From NCBI GenBank assembly GCA_029204225.1, contig CM055096.1:65942370-66006369 (forward strand): a stretch of 64,000 nucleotides of DNA. Direction: 5' to 3'. Below are positions 35,887-49,100 of this stretch, piece by piece. This stretch comes from Diphasiastrum complanatum. Taxonomy: Eukaryota; Streptophyta; Lycopodiopsida; Lycopodiales; Lycopodiaceae. The translations under genes were made by a program, and so were the position numbers. Numbering within the stretch: the first letter of the stretch is position 1; each line of letters begins with the position of its first letter. The notes beneath the pieces are model-generated. The model saw only the letters and a list, made by a program, of their open reading frames with translations. It made no database searches and had not been told where the DNA came from.

Positions 35887-37109
35887 TGTACATCAGACTC
35901 TTAGCATTCACAATTAAGCTTCTCGATTAGCAACTTATTGATGTAAGTAAATGCAAACCACTTTATAAACATCGAAATTCCTAGCATTGCAAATCTAGTC
36001 AATTATTTCAAATTTCTGAATTGCTCTTTTAATGTTTTTACCATCAACATCTCTCCATAGGTTGTTTCAATCGTGGACTACTAGTTGATCAAGATCAACA
36101 ACTCAATGCAATTTAGTCCTTGCGGCAAGGTAAGTTTGACATGTATGGTACCCAATATGAAGAGTGACATTTGAATGCACTACGTCAGCCTCTTATTCTG
36201 GAAATAAAGTCATCAGAATATGTGAATGCATCGATGTTATGCATAAGTGGGAGTTAAACGTCTAGGATGAGAATGTGAACATTGCATCAGAATATGAATG
36301 CTGCACACACGTGCGCGCGCGTGCACACACACACACACACACACACACAAAAGATTGCATTACTTATTTTAAAGAATCCCGGCGGCTGGGCCCTCTTCGG
36401 GAAACCGCAAATACGAAGGACTCATGGTGGAGTGTGTGTTTTTTGATCACTGGTAAGATACGTGATCTTCACAATTTATCATGAATGCAGTCAAATTTTG
36501 AAGGAAAAGATCTTGGTTCATACAACTGCACAAGGATGTCTTAACTAAACAGCTTCCTTACCACTTGATGACCAAGTTTATGCCCACAAGATGGTACAGT
36601 GGAATTAACAACTAGCAATATGTCAGTTGAATGCTTGTCGTTCTCCTTGGAAAAGCATATAATGTTTTGCAATCATTGGTTTCATATCAGCACAAGTTGG
36701 CTTCAAACAAAGACAGAGATGTAATGGAACACCTTCCATGGACTACCTTTGGATACTGTATGTCAACTTGGTCAGGAACAAACATCCAGGGGATCTGCTC
36801 TGAGATTGGTCCTTTCTAGCACATGTTATAAGATCATGATGAATGTCATGGAGTATCATATAGACAAATAATGCTACATAATATTTGGCTCGCATCTGTG
36901 ATGAACGTGTTCCAAGACACCAAGTTATCATTGTTGCTGTCTTTGCAGTCTTATAGAGAAAATTCTACCAACCAGAACTGTTGCAGCAGAAGGCCCCAAA
37001 AATATTTGCTAATCTCTTGAATTTCATCATCATGTGCATGGGCAGGAGAATCATGCACCCATCATAGAAGCACTTCTTTTGTCATACAAGAGGATGCAGC
37101 ATGTAACTC
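35884..37109. other. Intergenic and 3' flank of the E1-beta gene
   Basis: This holds a purine/pyrimidine alternating tract at 36311-36349 (GCGCGC then CA repeats) and, on the minus strand next to 37110, what should be the 3' UTR of the dehydrogenase gene. I saw no unambiguous AATAAA on the minus strand near the stop. No other gene was recognised. Confidence 0.5.
36311..36349. repeat. (CG)/(CA)n alternating tract
   Basis: GTGCGCGCGCGTG followed by about 27 bp of CA. It is a simple repeat of the alternating type that can adopt Z-DNA, although that is general knowledge and not shown here. Confidence 0.9.
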
Positions 37110-40100
37110 CTAAAAGTTGACAGATGCCTTGATCGCATCCAAAATCTGGTTTCATGCATCAATTGAAATTCTTAGAATTCACTCTGTGGAATAGTAATTA
37201 AAATACAAAGCTCACTATCCTCTTCTATCATTATTATTTCTTTCGTGCACTAGTAACATTGAAACATAAAGATTTTCAGAATCAATGCATTCTCAAGATG
37301 ACTTGTACCTTGTTCTTTGTGGGCATGTAGAAAGGCTCAAATACCAGAGGAAAAGGTGTATCCAGACCGCAAACTCTTGCTACTGGGGACTCCAGCTGGG
37401 AACATGAACAAATATGTACATCAAAAGCTGGTGCACTAAAGAACTAGACAAAATACAAGCCATGGTTCACTTAGCATTTTTAGGCAGCAAAACCATCCGA
37501 TAGATATTTTAGATTTGTAATCAGCTTTTCATTCCAAGATGAACATACTCGCAAAAAGCAACGCTCTGTTATAGATGCTGCAATTTCTGCACCAAATCCT
37601 CCTGTGATTGGTGCTTCATGACTCACCTGAACAAGAGTTTTTGTTAATCAGCACATCACCAATGCTTTTGTATTGACAATATGAACAAATTACTAATGAA
37701 ATTTTATCTAACAAACTTTCCTTGATTTGGCTGCTGATGTGGGACAACAATATGTTAGAACATGTCAAACTGCTTAAGCACACAATACACTTGCATGACT
37801 AAACTTCAATATACAAAGAGTTCCGCATTTTTTGCCTGTATTGATATGATTGCTAGAGTCCACATAAATCATGTATGGGGATAAGAAGTCCTAATTTGGA
37901 TATTGAAAGTCTGTGCCACAAACTTTCACCGAGATTATTTTAAGTTCATCGTTTAAAGAGTACTGAGGAAAAGTCACAGTATCATGGCCCGAAACCTCTT
38001 CTTGCTATGACATTCTCATTTAGTTTTTGGGTTCCCGTAGTTTCTTTCCTTGAACATTAATGTTGTGCCTGCTCATGCTGGTTAGGGCAAACTTTAGTTT
38101 CTGGAATATGCTACAAAACGCATTCGAAACAGTGTGAAAAAATTCTTGTTCCATTGTTTTTTGTAAAAGAATTGGACATGCTGATCCCCCTTCCAAAATG
38201 GTGTTGCATTGTCCACAAAGGAATTAATCAGATGATGTTTGCAAATCAAAGATGAAACGCAGATGCAAACAACCCACTATTGGAACGTTCTAGGAACTAT
38301 TGAATTAGGGTAGGACTCAGCCAAATGATGATGCAACCAGCCTATAAGTCCCTACCTGCAAGTTACTCTAGAAAGATGTAGAGCATATACTAAAAACTGA
38401 AAATTTGAGAACCTTAGATTATTGACAGACCCAGTATACCCAGACCCAGTACTCAAATAGAATGTCCAAGGACCCAGTATAACATGTCCATACCTCTCCC
38501 CTCTAACAAAAACATTGCCCCGTGGGCATAAATAACTTGAGAATATGCGGGAAGAAAAAAATTATGTGATGATGCTGAAGCAGGTAGTGCGTGCAACTAG
38601 AGCTGAGAATTCTGTGAGGGCATGATGTCCTAATTAAAGTCAAACACAGAAGGGGGAGACACATTCCCTTCTGATAAGACATTTGTCCAGGAGCAAAAGA
38701 CTATGTTTCGACGAGTGTCATACCTGTCAATGGAGTGTAATAGACATCATGTCCACAGTAGTACTCTTTCCATAATGATACCCATTGTTATGAACATCAT
38801 ATTTATACAGGTGCTTTTTTTTTTTTGCATATGCTGCAGCTGACTACACACCCTTTTTATTCACTTTATCTCCTCTAGTCTCTAGAAGCTTACACTTTAA
38901 GACATTTATTGGGTAAGTGTAGGAACTAGAGACACTAATTAATTAGCTTATGGATATTGGTCTTGCTCAAAGATGCAGGCCACGTTCCGGAACGTGATCC
39001 GGGATTTCCCAATAGGGTTTCCCGGAACGCAAATTTTTTTCGTTTTTTGTTTTCAAACCTGCCAATATGGGGTATCATGTGAAAGGATTTCAAAAGAGCA
39101 GTTCAGTTGCTTGGTTTCAGATAGTTAACCCCCAATATCTGCTAGTCACTTCAATCAGATACTGAAGCAAATTCTTTTTGCAGATACGGATTTGCAGATA
39201 GAACATTGGCTAATCATTTCATTTGTATCTGCCTGCTGCTATTCATTGGTCATTTGGATAGCAACTAGCTGTGGATCCCTCCACAACGAGAAAACAATTT
39301 GCAGATTTTTTTCGATCCGGGTCGAGGCATGTTTAAGCTTTCCAATTGTCAGCATTGATAACCAGAGCCCTTTTCGTTGGTTCCAATATTGGAATAGTCC
39401 TGACATTATATTTGAGAAAGAGCTGCAGTCATTTTATGACAACGAAACTCCAAAATATGTGTCGAGTAAACAATTATATGAGCTAACTCACAAGAAGTCT
39501 GCCTGTTTTGTTGACCGACGCTTCCACTATTTCCTTATCCCATGGTAGTAATGTTCGCAAATCAATCAGTTCACAAGAGATCCCTTCCTGCAGTCCAACC
39601 ATTTAGTATAAATCTCAAAGCTAAGAGGTGTAATGGCAATCTCAACCTGAGGAGGAAAAAATAAGTTAGAATAGTAATGTTAGCTGACGAAGTTAGCATG
39701 TGCAAAAGAAAACTCTCTTTTAGGTACTTCAACATCAGCCAATATTGCTACATCTGAGCCAGCACATTCCAGGTTATTCGTTTACTATATCTGGCAGTAG
39801 AAATCTCCAACATGGACTAGCATTGCAGATTGAAAATAGCAAAGTTTGGCAATTTTGACACCTTGCTAGCTTCAACACATGCTTCTTCCATGATGGCAAG
39901 TTGAGCTCCCCACCCAACCAATGTAATGTCACCTCCTTCACGAATAACCTGAATGATGAAAAGATTTATATCATGTTACCAAAATGAGCAGGTGACTCGT
40001 TCATCCAAGCAACAGATTTTCCTGCAATGACTTGGAAAAACGAAAACTCCTTGCATGTCAACAAAACTCGCACACATGAATAGTCTATCTTTACCTCTGC

Positions 40101-43100
40101 CTGAGATAAGGGCAAGGTGTAGTCACCCTCAGGCACATCTTCAACCGATAAACGATATAGCCACTGAAACAACACATATGCGATGCACAAGTTATCCAAC
40201 AATTTATCATTACATTCAAGGTCAGAGACTATGCAAAGATGAACATAGGCATTTGATGCATCGTAGATATCATGACATAAAATCTGTTGACATCAGCTGG
40301 ACAGTAAAACTGACCTAGGTGGCACTTGTAATGACATTTCAAATCCACTATTCTTTGCATATACATCTGAGAATGTAAGCACAGCTTAAATCTTCTGGGA
40401 TGATCGCTTTGATTCCAGGCCTACTTGTCTCAGTGCATGTGCGCAAGGGTATTGGTACTAGGAGAAAGTTTAATATGAGATAATTGGATAATGCAATTCA
40501 ATGTCTTACCTTTCTTTTAAAAATTGAACACAATATTTTATAATATACAAGAGACAGATATGGGTATATGTATGAAAATCTGTGTCCAAAAAAACTAGAT
40601 TTGATGAAATTAATCCATAATCAGCACTTCCATCTAGTCGGAGCACTAATCATCTCTTTTGTGATCTTGGAAGAACAGGCTATTGATCATCTGGTAATAC
40701 ATAATAATTTGGAATAACTTATCCATCTCAAGTTTTGCATGAACCAAACTCAGCCAAAATAATCAAATGAAAGAATGAGGGCTTGCCATAAATGATTTCA
40801 GATGGTATCCAGATTCATAACCTGGTAAAGTATGTCTAATTTGAGATACAAAACAGTCTAGACCACATCTCTCATGCACAAGCAATAAGAGAGAGACTCC
40901 TACTGACCAAAGAGTCAAAAGATGAACACTTAACAGGAGAATCCTGCATTCATGTATCAAGGCATTGTTGCTCCATGTCAACCACCAGCCCGTTTCCCTT
41001 ACCATAGTTTATGTCGACCTCATGCTGAGAAAAGGCTTGAAATTGGTAACCAGAAATAAGTATATGATGATACCACCTTTAAGCACAAATTTTTCTGATC
41101 ACAAGAAGATTTTTTGATGAGGACCGCAATGAGGTTTATTGTCAACTGCTCTATGGCTCTTTGTTGAAAGATACATTGATTTCATTCACAATTTGAGCAA
41201 CCTTCATGTATTGTTGGGGTTAGGTAGAAGACTCGGTGACAAGCCTTCTAAGAGGGAGTCTCGTGAAAATTACACTAGTAATGCCAGGACAATTTCCATA
41301 GTTTGTTGTACTAGAATAGAACAAAGTCAAGAAGACTGGGAAAATAAGCTAATAGCAGCCAGGGAATGTTATTAAGCAATGTCATCAACTAGCTAGACTC
41401 GAGAGTTTTAAATCTGGTTTTATAAACTACAACTACAAAGCATAGCATACGTCACCTTCTTACAAACAACAACTAATTTCCTATTACATGTTACACCTTT
41501 GTCTAAGGACATGCTAAATATGATATAAAAAGCCATTTGTTGAAATGAATGTCTCTATCCTATATGGCATATCCACCTCAATCCCAAGCAAAAGAAATTA
41601 TCTTTCGAGGAAATTTTAGTAAAAAATATTCTTAGCTTCATGTCTTTCCCAATTCCCATAACTTTGACATTGCTGTCATGAATGATGTAGTTAAAGCCGG
41701 CTTTCCATCTTTCCAAGCAGTAAGATACCTTCGGCTCAAAAAAAATAACAGGATTGGGATCACGAATAGCAGCAAGTAAGAGTCCCTTGGCTTGTGTTGG
41801 GCTCCTTGGAATCACAACCTTCAAGAAGATAAAAGTCTCAGTCTGCTTCAAGTAGCAATAAATCCCTTCAAGAAAGAAACAATATAGAAGGAAATATTCA
41901 ACACTATGTAGCTCTTTCATTCGGCAATGTTTACATAGCGTTTCAGCAAACAGTAGAAAATACGTGCTACAAACCTTTAAGCCTGGAACATGGCAAAAAT
42001 AAGCTTCCGGAGATTGTGAATGATATAGTGCTCCATGTCCAACTGCACCATAGGGGGTCCTAATAGTAAGACCTGCATCAATGCAAAAAAAATTCAAACT
42101 CAAGATTCTTTGAAGGATTGTGACAAGGTTATGTTTTCCCAGAGATTGGCATATTATGTAGTCACATAATATAAAAGTTCAAATAAAACACAACACTTCC
42201 TCACCTCCACAGTTGAAGAGGTTGCCACTCCTATACCTGAACTTTGCAGCTTCGTTAACAATCTGCACATGATAATTTAACACCTTAAAAACAACTGATG
42301 CAGTAAAGCCTCATGAACAGTTTAAGGTAGCTGCAAGTCTGTAAAATAGTATCTTTAAGCATGGCCTAGTGTAAAAGAGTTACAACTAAAACGACTATTC
42401 TAAGATTCAAATGTAGCAAGTGATGAGAGGAAGGGATGAACCATCATTGACAGAAGCAAAAATGAGTACAAAATGCAATCCATTTCATAATTGACTTCCG
42501 GATAAAACAATGAAAAGTCTGGTCTCTACAGAGATGAAGGCAGTGTATTGGCAAGGCAAATAAGAAGGCCCCAAGCGTATGATATAACTACAATTATCCA
42601 AAAAATGACAAAAAATGACAGCACAGCAAGGAGGCAGTTAACAAACACCGACGTGGTGATTTATGCTATTTGTAATTTTGAGTGGCGATGCTCTCTTGAG
42701 GAAAGCTCAACAGAAATTGATAGTTTCAACGAAATGGTGACCAGTGAGTGAGTAAATAAAAAAGTGATTTAAAATTCTGGCCCAAAAAAGTACAACAGCC
42801 ATCTGACCCAAAAAAACCAAATATTAAACTTAAGTGATCTCCTAATTGAGAAGATTCGAAAAGAAAACCTGACCACTCATGTACCATGCGATTATAATTG
42901 CCTTAATCCAATATCCCTGCTAAAACATAATCAAATATCTCTGCTAAAACCTGTACACACACTTCTTTCAGTCTTGCTTTCTGTTCTCATGTATTGCCAA
43001 AAGTTTTCCTAGTATTAATCATAGTTCCTAGGAATGGTACGGAACAATTCCAAGGACTGCGTTCCTAGGAACCGTTCCTAAAAAAAATAAAATATAAAAA

Positions 43101-46100
43101 CTTTTTTTCTCTAAAATAACTATTTTTGGGGGGCTAAAAAAGGTTTATGTTGTTGTTCCTATTCGTGTTTCTAAGTTGAAACCCAAGTTAAAGATGCTCT
43201 TAGAATCAAGAATGGGAACAAAAATAGGAACGAAACGTAGGAATAGGAACGTAATCCTATTCGTGTTCCTAAGTTGAAACCTAAGTTAAAGTTGCTCTTG
43301 GGAAAAAAAATAGGAACACAACTTAGGAGCATGAATAAAAATAGGAACAAAAAACAGGAACGGAATAGGAACAAGAACAGGAACTTCAGAATAGGAACAG
43401 GAACTTGAACTTAGGGGCAAGAACTTAGGAACAGGAACTTAGCATAATGAACAAGAATTTAGGAAGAAGAATAGGAACTTAGGAAGGGGAACAGGAACTT
43501 AGGAACATGAACAAGAGCTGGAAGTCCTAGGAACGTAGGTTCAATAAAACTCTCAAAAATTTTTGTTACATGAACTTCGGAAAGAACGGGGCCAAGATTA
43601 GAAACTTAGGAACAGGCTCTTGTACCTTCATAAGTCATAGTACATAGGTATAGAAAAGTTTTTCTTTTTTCTGGTACGGAACGGTTCCATACCTTGGGAA
43701 CAGTTCCGCACATTAAGAACAATACAATAAAAAGTCCATTCCTATGGAATGGAACGGCCGTTCCTTAGGAACGGTACCATAGCCGTTCCTATCCAAAAAT
43801 GTTAGCCACGGGTATCAATGGTTTTAAAACATCTCACATCAATCTTCAAACTCTTTTGACTTTTTTATTTTAATCTAGAGCCAAATTTTGTCAAAATTCA
43901 AATAGTTGCACTCCAACCCCTGTACATTGGTTTTTGCATGAGAAAACTGGAGTGCTCAAGACTGCACTTGTCTTACAGACCAAAGCAGAGCATTCTCGAT
44001 TCACCTTATTTTTCAAAAACATCACAAGCCTCATCAAATTCAAGTCATTTGGAATGAACCAGCAACTTCCAGGAGAAGCTCCCTACTCTATCATTCCAAT
44101 TCAAATGTTAACAGGCAGTTTGAATATCTATACATTTTGCCACATCAAATTTTACCTGGTCAAATGCTGGAAATATATAGTCTGCAAATTGAATCTCAGC
44201 TACAGCTCGATTTCCCTGTCAAGAACCAGTACATCTATATGAATGTTGAAACTTAACCTTTCAAGAACTTAGACTTTCACTTGACTGCACGGGTTACATC
44301 TCCAAAAGGCTACTGCCAGTGCAAACTTGTTTTGGCAGGTACATGGATTTCTATTTGTCACTTACAGCTAGAGTATTTAGAGTTCCTCCACATGAGAAGA
44401 GAATGCTTCATCTTGTGGAGGTGGACTGCATAAAACGAATGTAAGTTTTTCAATTACTATCGAACAATTTATATACCTTGCAACAAAGTGAAAGGTATGA
44501 AGTGTAATGGAAAAGCTCTTGCAACCAGAAGATTCACTCATGCTTTTGTTGGATTTGATTGTTATTGGGATTGCATTTTTTTATACTTTTTATGAGAGAG
44601 AAGGAGTAAGCTATCTTCATTGTGGGGTTCATAGCATAACATCAGTCTCTTCTCTTGGTCCAGTCTATTGATTGAGATTGTTTGGAATTTGATAATGGCA
44701 TCAGTGTTAATGGATGTAGTGTTAATGCTTAAGGTTAGTGGATGGTAGAGTTAGATGTGAATCTTCCATTCATGCTGAAATCTGAAATATGCTATCGCTC
44801 TCATGGGAACGAATCTACGCATCACAATCAACTTCATCTCCTAGATGCTAGATTGATTAGGTCTTGGGTTGAGGATAGGCAAGGAAAGAAACCCACTACA
44901 TGGATCCTTATTAGTGACCCAAATCCTAAGCACAAATTCAAGCCTCCAAATTATATCTAGAGGCCCATCGGTCTCAATATCCAAGAGGTGATGGATGGGA
45001 CATTAGAGAGTTACTTACATCAATTAGCGAGTTTATGTCTCCAGAACTTGTCAATAAGTTAATATCATGTTCAGCTTGTTTCCTTCTGGAAAATTTGTAC
45101 TTACTTTCAATTCTCCTGCAGTTTTTATGTTGCTTGAGACATAACTTCAAATCATACAACTTTTTTAACCAAGAGGTTTGAATGTATGCCCTATAACCTT
45201 CATAACTTCATCTCTATTAGTTTCTTGGATGAAATTTTCTTGGATCAGATCATGCGTTTGGGAGAAATTCAAGTTATTCCTCTCTCTCAAAGAATTCATC
45301 ACTTCAGTACTTTTGGGGACTTTGTAGGCCATCTTTATATCATTGTTCTTCCTACAGTGGGTGCTATGGACATACATATAATATTAAATTAGGACTCATG
45401 GTCCCATTAACTTCTTCAAGGTTCCAACTTTTATTTGCAGTGGTGGTCACCGGCTACGCAATCACAATTACAACTTTAAGTGTATCAGCTATCACTAACA
45501 CCTTAGTGACCTTACTGGCAGCTCATTGAAGGAAGACCTATGATACAACAAATCAATTTGTCTTCTGACTAATTTTACAGGGGCTACTGGCTATCAATCA
45601 CCTGTTACCGATTACCAACTAGCTGTTGTATGTAATCGACCCATTAGATATCTGATATTAGCATGGCCATTATTCTAGTAATCTGCTATTGGTTATTGTA
45701 TCCCAATTAAAATCCCAATCAAAAAATCAAGCAGTTATTCTAGTCTTGGGAGATATAAGTGCTCTGTGTTTTGTTGCAACAGCCCTAGCAAAGCTTTATG
45801 CTCTGCCTTTCGTTGCTGCAGTCCTAGCAGAAAAAAGGGACCATTTATACTAATTAGCCTCTACAAGAACAGAGTCAATGATATCCCAAGCTTAGCCATG
45901 TCGGCTAGATTGCCACGTAGTAGGAATAAATGGATCTACTGATTTACCGATGAATAGCAATCACCACCAATCGGAACTGGCTCAAATGCATCCCGTCAGA
46001 TAGACCATGAATGCCATAAAGCAAAAGAGCAAGAACCAATTCTACAAATCCTTGGCACTCTTGTTCTACTGGAGTGGCACCAGGGAATCATGGTAATATT

Positions 46101-49100
46101 TACACCGTGTTGGTCCATTAGGCTGGCTTTTAGTACATGTAGTTACTTTGGGATATACATGTTTGTTGGTTGTCGTATGTTCAGTCAGCTGGGATGTACT
46201 TCCGTACATGTAGCATAGACTTATGGCACCTTCTAGCAGAAATTTTCTATCAGGGCATGTTATATCATACTTCTTATACCACACAATGGCAGATCCCTGG
46301 CGTAGACTCTAGAGCAACAACATCCTTACTCTATGCATTAGGCATTGCATCTTTTGTTTGGCCATGATGATATGACTGTTTTCTTTCAATGATACTATTG
46401 GATCATATACATTAAATATGTTCATCTATCTTTGGTGATTCTCTTATGGCGTGCTTTGGCCCCAAAAGAATTGGTATTCATGTGTGATATGACCTTTTTG
46501 AGATTCACCCCTACGTGGAGTCTCTACTTATGATGCTCGAATCATCATGATGCTTCCCTCTTGCATTCTTGGCCCATCAATGTGACTAGGATACTTATAT
46601 GATAGATATGGCTGATCATAAGAAGTATCTTGGTGTGAAGTTTGGAAAGCTTAGTGGTATTCAAGGGCCGCTGGAACTTGGCCTACAAGAAACAACAATG
46701 ACAATGTATCTAAGTGTGTGTTACTGGTATTGCAGAATTGGTCATAAAGTTCATAGTGATGCCTTTATTAGGCATTATTGGTCAATGGCTAGCCTATTAC
46801 ATATTTGTTTGCAGCAACATTCTTCTCCGATGCATTTCCTTGGATACTCATCATGATGCCTCCCTGCGGCATTCTTGATGCATATGTCTAGCCTGGCACA
46901 GATCACATCATTATTCAACAATTCTTTCATGTTGCACCTCTTAGTTTAACATTTATGCTTTGTGATAGCTATTTAACACATGCATTTTTATGATCAACAG
47001 TAAGCATTGACATTCTGCAACATCTTCAACATATGCATTTATTGTAGTCTTGCAATTTTGCAACGATTACTTTAGAACCACAATAAAGGATTTACACATA
47101 GCACTTCCATTTACTACCTCCCTTCAATCTGAACAAATCATTGCTCACTTCGTTCCCAGTTTCTTTCATAACATAAAGTTCATTGTTGCTATAAAGGTCT
47201 TTGAAAGCATGAAAATCGGAATCGTGTACATGCACCTTTAAAGGCTTACCATTGCAGCTAATCCAATGCCAAACCCGACAATTCCCTGTAAGACACAAAA
47301 CACAATGGTTCAATAAAGCACTGCAAGCATTCAACATACAATGGTCATGCCTGACAAAATCAGTTCTTTGCTTGGGGACCATCAATATTGAAGCACTCGT
47401 AGGCCCCAAATGGGAAATTGAAAAATATGTAAATCAAACAGAAGTCTATCAATTATTAGCAAAGGGAAAGATGGGGTAAAGTGAAGTCAAAGGGAGCCTG
47501 CTAGTCACAGAATGACACAGATATAAAGCAAGATACACCGAACAGAGTAGGAGATGAAAAGTATATGGTATATCCCATACAAGTTCAGCAACCTGAAATC
47601 TCAAATCCATTAGTTTGGAAACGTACACTAAACTAGTGAGAAGGGGAAGAATAAGAAGATTTGTGAATGTCTTTCATCGCAACTCTGTACGAAAGACAAA
47701 CATTGTTAAAGTCATATTATGTTCGAGTATGAGATGTCTCCAAAACATGAACAGAACATTCTAAACTAGAAATTAGCAAGTTAGACTTGATTATGAGCAT
47801 GAGACACAGTTACTTCATATGGGTCTACATTAACCTCGAGACATTGAATCTATTTTGTACTGGACCCCAAGGGTATTTTTCATGTACTTTTAATCTCACA
47901 GACAGGGCCCTGGAAACATGCGTCAGACTGGACATCATTATTCATGCCATATTTCCCTGACTGCTAAGTTCCCAGAAGCTTCCGCTGGCGAAAGGCTCCT
48001 TCAGGGTTCTCCTCTCACGTCGATCCTTTTTCAAGCCGCCTCTATTATCAACGATTGACCTTAACAGAGTTTTTCTTTTTTACAAAAGGTCCTCCTTAAG
48101 CAATTAGTGTATTGGAGGCAATCTCTATGCTCTATTGTCAGTAATCTATTTTTCCAGAGACCACAATTTTGAACAATTTGCTGACAGGTCACAGGTGAGT
48201 CTCATGGACATTCTCTCTACCAGCAACTACCTCCAAGGATTTTTACCTACTGCATTCCAACAATCTACGTGCTACAGGATTACTCCACCAGTGATTATCC
48301 TATTGGGGTATTTTAAGTCAGCATTTCACTCAACACAGGCATTTACTTTTCCTCTATCAGCTAAATACTACTAAGTCTTGTTTATAGGTAGCAATTTTCT
48401 TGGAGTTTTTCTAGACATTTTGTCATAGCAATGAGCTCTTCATGTCATGTTCTGCTGGAGGAAAAGTATGTACTGCTTACACAGATTGATATTGAGTGGC
48501 TTTCACCATTATCACAACCAACTAAAGGACACTCTCTATATTATGGCTCCTACACTAGTTCCAAGAATGAAAATCTCAGATCCATTGTTTCAGACATGAA
48601 GACTGCAGTACATGATCAAGATCAGATTGTGCTCAGATTGGGGAGGATATGGCTAAGATGCAGCAGGATGCTCGTTTCACATAGCAGGAGGTCAAGCAAA
48701 GGTCTCTAGATGTACTCAGTCAAAAGTTCTTTTTGCATGTAGCCACAGGTACACATCCCTACATCACCTATTATAATTACAAGTTCTACTTTAATGACGA
48801 TAACCTTTGTGCCGGGTTTCTTCCTTAGCCATGGTAGAGGATTTTAAAAAAAAAAAGATTAAGTTCTGTTGTTACAGATTACACCTATAGTTATAATTTA
48901 TATTCCTACTCCAATTGAACTTCCTGACAGTTCCATGACAGGCCTTGTTTAGGATTTGCGACCAGCAGTATATTCTGGTTCATCTGATGGTGATGAGCTG
49001 AAAAATTGGTGGCCAAGTTCGAGACATTATTTCAAATATATCCGAAGAGCAATGTCCAAAAAATCAGCTCGTAGTTTTACATTTGGATAGCTGGGAAACT

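Noticed and set aside
36500-36600. Possible copia RNase H tail (HKDVLTKQLPYHLMTKF)
   Set aside because: Only one short block resembles the family, the key residues are missing and no neighbouring domain was found.
39192-39548. 118-codon plus-strand open frame
   Set aside because: It overlaps exon 10 of the E1-beta gene on the opposite strand and has no known domain.
43171-43374. Phe/Leu-rich 67-codon minus-strand frame
   Set aside because: It is a translation of the GGAAC minisatellite.
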